A stretch of 14,407 nucleotides of DNA from Oehlia diaphana. Taxonomy: Eukaryota > Glomeromycota > Glomeromycetes > Glomerales > Glomeraceae. Below, one piece after another: positions 8,854 to 14,407 of the stretch (position 1 is its first letter; every line of letters begins with the position of its first letter). The position numbers were made by a program, and so were the translations under genes. The DNA lies in the NCBI GenBank assembly GCA_003833135.1, contig QZLH01000046.1:290409-304815 (forward strand), in the 5' to 3' direction. The notes under the pieces are model-generated. The model saw only the letters and a list, made by a program, of their open reading frames with translations, was not told the DNA's origin and made no database searches.

Positions 8854-9132
8854 CTATCGATAATAAACCCATAGTGAGAAAAGACTTGCTCTTGTACTGT
8901 ACATACACAATACATACCTTAAAATTTTTGCGGAAAGTTGGCTGAACTTCCACATACTCCTACATGCTTTATATCTTGCTGGGAAAAAGTTAAGGAGGTA
9001 TGAGGCGTAATTAGTATTGTCGTATAATGCCAAGAGTTCCATGGAAGCACATGTAAATGGAATTTTTATACCTTTCACATGTAGATCTACTGGAAAGACA
9101 TATATAGTTGGCTTTATGCCTGGCGATTTCAA
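8854..9132 (-). pseudogene. Possible gene relic with KPTIYVFP motif
   Basis: An open frame of 92 codons lies just upstream of the ubiquitin-like gene on the same strand, ending 15 bases before its ATG. It begins at TTG, with no ATG at its head. The early phrase SPGIKPTIYVFP resembles the Pro-x-Ile-Tyr-x-Phe-Pro motif common in fungal proteins that continue into a Trp-x-Phe-Ser segment; here MWKFSQLSAKI appears about 40 residues later. The middle has little coding character. A decayed fragment seems more likely than a gene; chance is also possible. Confidence 0.25.
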
Positions 9133-9372
9133 AATTGTGAGTCCACCAAACCTTCATAACATATGCTTTTCCCCTCAATATTTACTTTTACGGTAGGTCC
9201 TGTGTTGCAACTAGACGCTCTTTCACATTTTCTCACATTTGTTCGAGAAAAAAATAGAGGTACTAGTTAACATATATAACTTTCGATATATGCGAAAAAT
9301 AATGTTTCACAAATGGACCATATGATCGGCCATTACATCATTGCACAGAAATCTATGGCTCAGTAAATTCTT

Positions 9373-9415
9373 CCGAGCTGGTGATCACTGCTCCGGTTGA
9401 TGATCAGTACTCCGG
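9373..9415. repeat. GATCA/CTCCGG motif pair upstream of the first tandem paralogue
   Basis: CCGAGCTGGTGATCACTGCT followed by CCGG runs from 9373 to 9396; a second related copy, TGATGATCAGTACTCCGG, runs from 9398 to 9415. The block lies 42-84 bases upstream of the ATG at 9457. A close copy (CTGGTAGATCACTGCTCC) occurs at 12165-12182 near the F-box gene start, and a diverged one (TGATCCAGTATTCCGAAC) at 10057-10074 upstream of the second paralogue. It may be a promoter element duplicated with the gene or a dispersed repeat. Confidence 0.5.
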
Positions 9416-9456
9416 ACACAAAATTGAATATATGTTAACCAGAGATAAATGCAATC

Positions 9457-9951
9457 ATGACAAGAAATACTAATAATAATTCTGATCAAGTCGACGATGA
9501 GCTACATGAAGAGCTTTTATATGAAGTGCTTTTGTATAAGAAGAAAGATATAATAGCTATTCAGAAAAAGCTCAGTATGCTTCCAGATCGGGGGAAGGGA
9601 CCTATTGAGAATATATATCAAACAGCATTAAATTAAAGCAAAAAAGGAAAAACACTTGAAGATTCGTTTGAACTATTATTTGATTTGGTGGGGGAATTAA
9701 TAGATATACGGGGAGATCTCAATGTGGTCAGCCACCCCATTCTTACTACATTATATGAAAATATACAAGATTTTGATGATGTAACATTTGGGAAAATGAC
9801 ACTTGGAACATTATATCATTTGCTTTTATATTTGGAAGAGGATATAAGCACGATTCAAGATCATCTTGGTATTAACGGTCATTCTGATCAGGAAATAAGT
9901 GGATTAGAAGAAGCCAATAAAAATGCAAGAGCATATCTTCAAAACTTCTAA
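9457..9951 (+). pseudogene. First tandem paralogue of helical-repeat gene, in-frame TAA
   Basis: ATG at 9457 opens a 59-codon frame ending at TAA 9634-9636. The same frame then stays open for 104 further codons to TAA 9949-9951. The combined frame matches the paralogue at 10257 along its length, including three related segments: LLYKKKDIIAIQKKLSM, LFDLVGELIDIRGDLNV and LLYLEEDISTIQDHLGI. So the internal TAA interrupts one gene. Each segment looks like a short helix pair ending in an Ile-Gln-x-x-Leu phrase. The reading ends at AYLQNF, where the paralogue continues for about 70 residues. A frame change at 9943-9950 would add a short ending (GSLPPIDEFLY), so the C-terminus may also be shifted. 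Family function unknown. Confidence 0.65.
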
Positions 9952-10106
9952 CGGTTCCTTACCCCCTATTGATGAATTTCTGTATTAACATGCCTGGACC
10001 ATTTTCTACCAAAGGCGCAGTCCAAGGAGAGTAAAATGTTTTATTTTTCTGAGCAATGATCCAGTATTCCGAACTTGAAATTTCTACATTAAATATATTA
10101 CTTTAT

Positions 10107-10250
10107 TATCCCTTGGATTGTTTTCCAGAAAAATTTGCCTGTAATTTTTTGGCTATATTTCCATACATTTTATTCTAGATGGCCCTCGAATACGGCTAAA
10201 AAGACATGAGAATAGGTGAAAATATTTATTAATAGACAATCCAAGGGATA
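10107..10250. mobile_element. MITE-like element, 140 bp, 13-bp TIRs, TA duplication
   Basis: TCCCTTGGATTGT at 10109-10121 and ACAATCCAAGGGA at 10236-10248 are perfect inverted repeats, and each end is flanked by TA (10107-10108, 10249-10250). The 140-bp interior has no coding capacity. Terminal inverted repeats with a TA target duplication are the hallmark of non-autonomous Tc1/mariner-type elements. The right end stops six bases before the ATG at 10257. Removing the element and one TA brings the upstream motif to 58 bases from the ATG, close to the 56 bases seen in the tandem paralogue, which lacks the insertion. This supports insertion after duplication. The exact family is unproven. Confidence 0.7.
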
Positions 10251-10256
10251 GCAATC

Positions 10257-10876
10257 ATGGTAAATAATAATCCCGAAACACTTGCTCAATTATATGGATT
10301 GTTTTTATATAAGAAGAAGGATATAATAGCTATTCAGGAAAAACTCGGTATTGGTGGAAATGCAAATCAGTTGGCAGTGCCTCCAGATTCTGAGCTCATG
10401 GGAAAAATACTTGCTGATTCGTACGAATTGTTGTTAGAATTAGTAGGGGATTTAATACCGATACAGAAGAATCTCAACATTGATGGTAATCCTGTTCTAA
10501 AAGTGGAATATCAAAGCAATGAAGCTTTTACAGATATTTCATTGGGGGAGATATTTAATTTGCTTATATATTTGGAAGATATAATAGCAATTCAGGAGAA
10601 ACTCAAACTGTTGGCTACACTAATCAAGAAAGGGTGGAAGAAGTAGATGAAAATATGAGAGCATATCTCCGGAAGCTTGAGGAATTTCATGGTCTCTTAG
10701 AGAATGATCCAGGTGTAATATTACCGAAATATGGTGAAATGGGTGTAAAGAAAATTATGTTTACTGGAGAGGGACTACCGTTATTTCCGAAGGTCACTCC
10801 TCAACAATTGCATGAAATTTTCGTAAAAAATTTGGCTGGCACAGACCAATGCCCATGTCTAGAACAGGTTAGATAA
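10257..10876 (+). pseudogene. Second tandem paralogue of helical-repeat gene, frameshifted
   Basis: ATG at 10257 is in the same GCAATCATG context as the paralogue at 9457. Three repeats are clear: LFLYKKKDIIAIQEKLGI, LLELVGDLIPIQKNLNI and LLIYLEDIIAIQEKL. After the third, around 10600-10615, the first frame drifts into unrelated residues and stops at TAG 10644-10646. Another frame takes over with GYTNQERVEEVDENMRAYL, which aligns with GHSDQEISGLEEANKNARAYL of the paralogue. This frame continues with a C-terminal region (PGVILPKYGEMGVKKIMF, LPLFPKVTPQQLHEIF) to TAA 10874-10876. A one-base indel best explains it. The gene converges on the F-box gene, with 53 bases between stops. The MITE-like insertion sits six bases before the start codon. 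Function unknown. Confidence 0.7.
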
Positions 10877-10929
10877 TCTATATTTTTTGTCACACAGGGT
10901 ATAATCCAACAAAAAATCTTCTGTGCTGA

Positions 10930-12117
10930 TCACTGATCCAGGTTAGTTAGATCGGTAGAGTACCACCATTCTACTTGATCGGCTAGTATTCTACCGAAAT
11001 TAATCCTTAGCGATCGTCTGTTAGATTGCTGGTGTATCTGAGATATGACCGAATTTTGATTATTATCAACACTATGCCAGGTGTTATATAACCGACCATC
11101 ACTCCGGAGCGATGTTCTAGTTAGAATACAGCATTCACTCAATCTCCTTGATAACCCATCAATGATAGAATTATCTAAGGATACAACATCTCTTAGTGCA
11201 TCATGTGGTATCCCCAGACTCCTTACGAGTTCACGGATCACATCTAGGGAAGGTATCCGAATCGGCACAAAATTCTCAACATAAATATTTGGATTAAGTA
11301 AAACAAGCTGATCTATGGCTTCTTTGCTAATATTATTACACCCTTCCAAATTGAGGTACTTTAAATTAAGACATGAACCAGCAATTTCTTTGATAGTTAT
11401 ATCAGTAATTTGACAAAAGCTAAGGTTGAGTTGCTGGAGCCTTGGGCAAGAACGAATAACATTACAAATTGATGTTTCAGAATATTCTCTACGATTAGAG
11501 ATATTTAGATATTCTAATCTATGGCATGACTTCACGCATCTCCATAGACCACTGCCATCTACTTCTCGAGTACGAAAGCTCCTAAAGCCACCTGGCCGAT
11601 CAATGCATAGATTGAGATACTTCAGATTCGAGTATGAACTCGCTATCAGTTCTAATGCTCTATTACTAAATGCTATACTATTTATGAAACTCAAGTGGGT
11701 TATATTTGGGCATGAATGTACAATGCTTATGATTTTTTTATCTGAAAGTGAATAGTAGTATGATATTTCGAGATGAGTTACATTTGAGCAATGAACTGGC
11801 GTTTGCTTCCTACGTACTAACTTTATGAATTTTTTCAATCGAGAGAGATCCTTTGCACGTTCTATCCTTATGAATTTATTTAATTGAGGGTGATCCTTTG
11901 CACAGTAATTTTTATAATCATTTGGAAGAGATTACCCAGGATATAAGTCTTTTCCCTTTAGCTCAATACGCCTCCATAGGATAGAGGCACCACATCTGTA
12001 CCAAAGCCGGCTAACAAATAGAGCAGGGTATAGAGATTTATTTATCAATAAGAAATGTAAAATCTGCTCTAGTAATTCCTGTATATTAAAAATGCCTGTA
12101 TGCACCATAAATAACAT
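10930..12117 (-). pseudogene. F-box / leucine-rich repeat gene with in-frame TAA
   Basis: From ATG 12117 the frame gives an F-box (IQELLEQILHFLLINKSLYP, then VSRLWYRCGASILWRRIEL; residues about 11-54) and ends at TAA 11932-11934 after GKDLYPG. The same frame stays open for 333 more residues to TGA 10930. The continuation starts [10 protein letters not shown] and carries at least five leucine-rich repeats of cysteine-containing (AMN1/RNI-like) type, for example [49 protein letters not shown] and [17 protein letters not shown]. Proteins of this architecture act as substrate-recognition subunits of SCF ubiquitin ligases, the F-box binding Skp1. From memory, Rhizophagus relatives have Gln at the TAA position. 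The stop would separate the F-box from all the repeats. An in-frame 15-codon duplication lies between the two domains. Confidence 0.85.
11814..11903 (-). repeat. In-frame 45-bp tandem duplication in the F-box gene
   Basis: On the minus strand GTGCAAAGGATC starts at 11903 and again at 11858, exactly 45 bases apart, and both units continue through similar sequence ending near TTCATAA(A/G). The encoded 15-residue units are related ([15 protein letters not shown] and [15 protein letters not shown]). It keeps the reading frame and lies in the linker between F-box and LRRs, just after the in-frame TAA. Confidence 0.8.
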
Positions 12118-12148
12118 ATGTTATATCTTTAATCAAAAAAATAAATTA

Positions 12149-12184
12149 GCCGAGCCTAGTTCGCTGGTAGATCACTGCTCCAGA
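12149..12184. repeat. Shared GCCGAGC..GATCACTGCTCC motif near the F-box gene start
   Basis: GCCGAGCCTAGTTCGCTGGT (12149-12168) runs into AGATCACTGCTCCAGA. The first part matches the palindrome region at 5367-5384; the second matches the block at 9379-9394. It lies 32-67 bases upstream of the F-box ATG at 12117 and also covers the end of the neighbouring minus-strand gene, whose stop codon TGA is at 12172-12174. A diverged version (GCTGATCACTGATCCAGG) occurs at 10925-10942 over the stop of the F-box gene. Confidence 0.45.
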
Positions 12185-12634
12185 CTAAACCTTTCCACTA
12201 TGTCATCTAACGCAAGTGCTTGTAACCCATCCAAATAAACTTTTAATATATCTTCAGGTGATAATCCTCTGAAGAATAGATTTTTAAGAAGCCATTCTGG
12301 ATAGTCATTGCTTAAATTACACTCTTTCAGTTTCGAATAAAATTCCTTTACTGTATAATTGCCTTGAACTATTCTCCCAAATAAAAATTCCTTTCTTTTG
12401 GTCCATTCAAGATTCGCCTCTCTTTTCCATATATCATTTATGGTCAGGAATCAATAGAAATACCTGTTCTTTGCTAAAACTATAGCCCCCCCATAAGCGC
12501 TGACAACCCTTGAGTCTTTTTAGTTTATCTGTCAAAAGCTTGAGTAATGCTGGAGTGTGTTGGCTAAGTTCTTCATTACTCATATCTTTATTGAGTTTGT
12601 GGTCTGCAACATACTTTGTTATAATCGCGGACAT
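12172..12634 (-). pseudogene. Possible gag-like gene, frameshifted
   Basis: ATG at 12634 opens 66 codons (including LLKLLTDKLKRLKGCQRLWG) ending at TGA 12434-12436. A second frame, open below 12451, continues smoothly with FLTINDIWKREANLEWTKRK, NYTVKEFYSKLKECN, LLKNLFFRGLSPEDILKVYL and ALALDDIVERFSLEQ to TGA 12172. The change of frame must lie in 12437-12450, so a single indel is the likely cause. The pattern of a helical EFYSKLKE segment followed by a FxxGL phrase resembles retrotransposon-gag-like capsid helices, which also occur in fungal host genes. No protease, reverse transcriptase or zinc knuckle is nearby, so an element is not demonstrated. It ends 54 bases before the F-box start on the same strand. 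Confidence 0.5.
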
Positions 12635-12972
12635 GATAATATGAATTTAAGTTATGGGTAACTGTTAGATTATATGTAACTCTTAGGTTATATTATATCT
12701 AAGAAACTTCAATTCAAAAAAAATATTTCTGATATTTCACTACCTCATGGTCGGTGAAAGCTATCGGAGGATTGGAGGAGTGAAAAAATAATGATATAGC
12801 TTATTTTGAGTGTTCACTACATGAATCCACCCACTATGGCTGGGAGAAGATTTACATCAATTTGAAATTTGCGGGTAGATAGGATAAACGAAAAAAAAAT
12901 TCATAGTCATGGAACCGCCATTCCAAGGCTATGAACTAATTATTTGTATCGAATCACGTTTTAGTAAAAAGC
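12635..12972. other. Short intergenic stretch
   Basis: An AT-rich spacer between two minus-strand genes; it is the 5' flank of the gag-like gene and the 3' flank of the 163-aa gene. The direct phrases TAACTGTTAGATTATATGTA and TAACTCTTAGGTTATATTAT near 12659 and 12678 are a weak tandem repeat. No gene is seen. Confidence 0.45.
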
Positions 12973-13464
12973 TCATGCTAGAGCTAATATATGTTCCAGT
13001 CCTAAAACATTTGTCTTGGTGAATGCATCATATAAAGCACTTGGTCTATATTTCAAAAGAGCTAGATTCAGATGATGGAGGAATTTCATGAGTATATTAT
13101 TTCTCCAAGCTTTCGTCTCTTTACGCTCCCAGCATAATTTTAATAGCTGACATAAAGTAAAATCGCGCCAATTAACTTTGAGTAAAATTTGCAATAGGCT
13201 TATTTTTTTGTTAACCACTACTAGTAAACTTTTCTCTGATGCAATAACCCAAATACGATAGGAGATGAAAGAAAAGTATCTTCTTAATATTGGCATTTCA
13301 TGTAAAGGCGGAATCAGAAGCCTTTCTTCTCTCCAATGCATATACCCTCTGAGTAGCAATTTACAATATACTGGCCCATTTATAGCTATCATGTGATTAG
13401 ATTTGGGGTTATATATTTTTTCGTGAGCAGGCTCGTGCTCTGTCAGTTGATCTAATGTATCCAT
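12973..13464 (-). CDS. Unrecognised 163-aa protein
   Basis: An uninterrupted frame runs from ATG 13464 to TAG 12973 in DNA where stops are frequent, which supports real coding. The N-terminus is polar (MDTLDQLTEHEPAHEKIYNP). The rest is rich in Leu, Trp and basic residues, with amphipathic or partly hydrophobic helices (YFSFISYRIWVIASEKSLLV, ISLLQILLKVNWRDFTLC, LMKFLHHLNLALLKY). There is no signal peptide, clear transmembrane anchor or catalytic motif. I do not recognise the family. It may be intact, or the N-terminal part of a longer gene cut short by the terminal stop. It is divergent with the Cys/His-rich gene at 13575, with 110 bases between the two start codons. Confidence 0.55.
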   Translation of the reverse strand: MDTLDQLTEHEPAHEKIYNPKSNHMIAINGPVYCKLLLRGYMHWREERLLIPPLHEMPILRRYFSFISYRIWVIASEKSLLVVVNKKISLLQILLKVNWRDFTLCQLLKLCWERKETKAWRNNILMKFLHHLNLALLKYRPSALYDAFTKTNVLGLEHILALA

Positions 13465-13574
13465 AATGTTAGTATGTAAGGATAATTTATCTCATTATAA
13501 TTCCGATTAATTTAAATACATATTTTATTATGAAATTAAAAGTGAAAGAGGGTTTTATATTCTAAAATACTTAC
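13465..13574. promoter_or_regulatory. Compact intergenic region between divergent genes
   Basis: Only 110 bases of very AT-rich DNA separate the ATG at 13464 (minus) from the ATG at 13575 (plus), so both 5' UTRs and promoters must share it or overlap neighbouring coding sequence. No clear TATA box or symmetrical element stands out among the A/T runs. Confidence 0.4.
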
Positions 13575-13948
13575 ATGGCTCCCTTTACTTGCCCATATAT
13601 CAAGAGAGATGGTACTGTTTGTGGAAATAAATGCTGGCTCCCTGAAGGGTGTTATAGGCACTGGAAATTGTATGAAAAGAATTTGAAAAAGAAACCCTGT
13701 CTTTTTAGTGGTTGTGAATTTCCCACTGATGCTGATTCGGGTATTGCCACGACCACTCTGCCAGTATTTATTCGCATAATTATCGAATGAGGCAAAAATG
13801 TAAGGCTGAGACCCTTCAACCCAAAATCCCTGAAGCTCCAATTTTCGAGCTGAGTGATGTAGTTAGACCCCTTCAACCCAAAATCTATGAAAATCCAGTT
13901 TCTGAGTCGGATAATGAGGATATTAGTCTTGGCCTCTTTGGGGATTAG
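13575..13948 (+). pseudogene. Cys/His-rich small protein gene with one-base deletion
   Basis: ATG at 13575 opens a frame with regularly spaced metal-ligand candidates: Cys6, Cys16, Cys20, Cys26 and His29 (CPYIKRDGTVCGNKC, then EGCYRHW), then Cys42 and Cys47 (PCLFSGC). After DADSG (Gly56, codon at 13740-13742) this frame loses its pattern and stops at TGA 13788-13790. Moving back one base at 13742 restores a Tyr-Cys-His-Asp-His motif and a long open frame to TAG 13946-13948, so one T appears to be missing. The restored part has a 19-residue duplication (LQPKIPEAP and LQPKIYENP) and an acidic end. This resembles a short Rhizophagus family with two zinc-binding-like clusters; the role is unknown, perhaps nucleic-acid or protein binding. 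Probably a recent pseudogene, or one indel error. Confidence 0.7.
13812..13925 (+). repeat. 57-bp tandem duplication in the Cys/His-rich gene
   Basis: TTCAACCCAAAATC begins at 13815 and again at 13872, 57 bases apart, so each unit is 19 codons. Both lie in the acidic C-terminal tail, and the repeat is in frame in the downstream reading frame. This is indirect evidence that that frame was translated. Confidence 0.7.
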
Positions 13949-14308
13949 TGGTTAGCTTGGCCCTTAAGGCACTTCATTAAATTTGGAGCATTAGGAGTCC
14001 TCTCTGAATTATCTGCCGGAAAGTAAGCAAAAAAATATTATATCATTAAGTCGAATAGCGCTATTTTTTAATATATAAAGGCATATTTCTGGAATGGAGC
14101 TTCTGCGTAATTATTATATAAATATTGGCAGAAACCCCCATCTTAAAGTATATATAACCAGATTCTGTAAACTCTAGTAATGCATTTATACTGCTTTACA
14201 ACGGTTTTACTTATACAATATCAAATAAATCTTGAATATCTTCCGCAATTGGTATAGTATTCACATTAGAACCGGGGATATCTTTGGTTTGTTTATTCTA
14301 GAGCTCCG
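13949..14308. other. AT-rich non-coding stretch
   Basis: The 3' flank of the Cys/His-rich gene. It holds AT-rich spacer, short TATATAA runs and an AATAAA at 14225, with no credible open frame and no recognisable RNA gene. Confidence 0.5.
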
Positions 14309-14315
14309 AACAGGT

Positions 14316-14407
14316 CAGCCAAATTCAGGTAACCTGACCTGACCTGACCTGAAATTCAGGTCAGGTATGAGATTTTTGAAAAAAATTCAGGTCAGGTATG
14401 AAGATTG
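14316..14407. repeat. ACCTG / CAGGT repeat block, truncated by the window end
   Basis: ACCTG is repeated four times in tandem at 14332-14351. ACCTGACCTGAA (14342-14353) and TTCAGGTCAGGT (14355-14366) form a perfect 12-bp inverted repeat around one A. ATTCAGGTCAGGTATGA at 14354-14370 recurs at 14385-14401, a 31-base period. The block is therefore a pentanucleotide array that switches strand sense and passes into a 31-bp tandem repeat, and it continues beyond the window. Confidence 0.85.

Noticed and set aside
1939..11934. Alternative genetic code with TAA read as glutamine, because all four internal stops are TAA
   Set aside because: Several frames also end at TAA with no coding content after it (10876, for example), frame changes occur as well, and AT-rich DNA with C-to-T change naturally gives TAA. 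Decay explains all lesions together.
12440..12480. Intron joining the two halves of the gag-like gene (GTATTT donor)
   Set aside because: The only nearby AG gives an interval of about 42 bases with no pyrimidine tract and does not restore the frame.
13536..13876. Minus-strand frames opposite the Cys/His-rich gene
   Set aside because: They are antisense to a frame with a clear Cys/His pattern and show no motif of their own.

Overview
The window looks like nuclear DNA of an arbuscular mycorrhizal fungus, most likely Rhizophagus (Glomeromycotina). It is strongly AT-rich, the one spliced gene has a short 76-base GT-AG intron, and several predicted proteins resemble lineage-expanded Rhizophagus families: F-box/LRR proteins, a coiled-coil family with a conserved helical C-terminal region, Crinkler-like ubiquitin-fold N-termini, and small Cys/His-rich proteins. 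Family assignments come from memory of these protein styles and were not searched.

Layout: 624-945 (-) glycine-rich hydrophobic gene fragment with a frameshift; 1156-1356 tandem array of about 67 bases; 1747-2687 (-) membrane-anchored coiled-coil gene with a frameshift and an in-frame TAA; 3696-5301 (-) large coiled-coil gene with an in-frame TAA and a frameshift; 5302-6924 long non-coding stretch ending in a palindrome cluster; 6925-7840 (+) two-exon gene with a HEPN-like R-x4-H motif, intact; 8527-8838 (-) small ubiquitin-like/Crinkler-N-like gene, intact; 9457-9951 and 10257-10876 (+) tandem paralogues with a repeated helical motif, both broken; 10107-10250 a 140-bp TA-flanked element with 13-bp inverted termini just before the second paralogue; 10930-12117 (-) F-box/LRR gene with an in-frame TAA; 12172-12634 (-) possible gag-like gene with a frameshift; 12973-13464 (-) unrecognised intact 163-aa gene; 13575-13948 (+) Cys/His-rich gene with a one-base deletion; 14316-14407 an ACCTG/CAGGT repeat running off the window.

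The most striking property is the density of lesions. Four genes carry one in-frame TAA each and six show a frame change, while the HEPN-like, ubiquitin-like and 163-aa genes are clean. The window reads as a decaying, duplicated, repeat-invaded accessory region of a large fungal genome, with one apparently preserved putative RNA-cleaving (HEPN-type) gene in the middle. No operon logic applies. The genes do not form an obvious pathway; what they share is a GATCA-x-TGCTCC / GCGAAC-type motif near several start codons.
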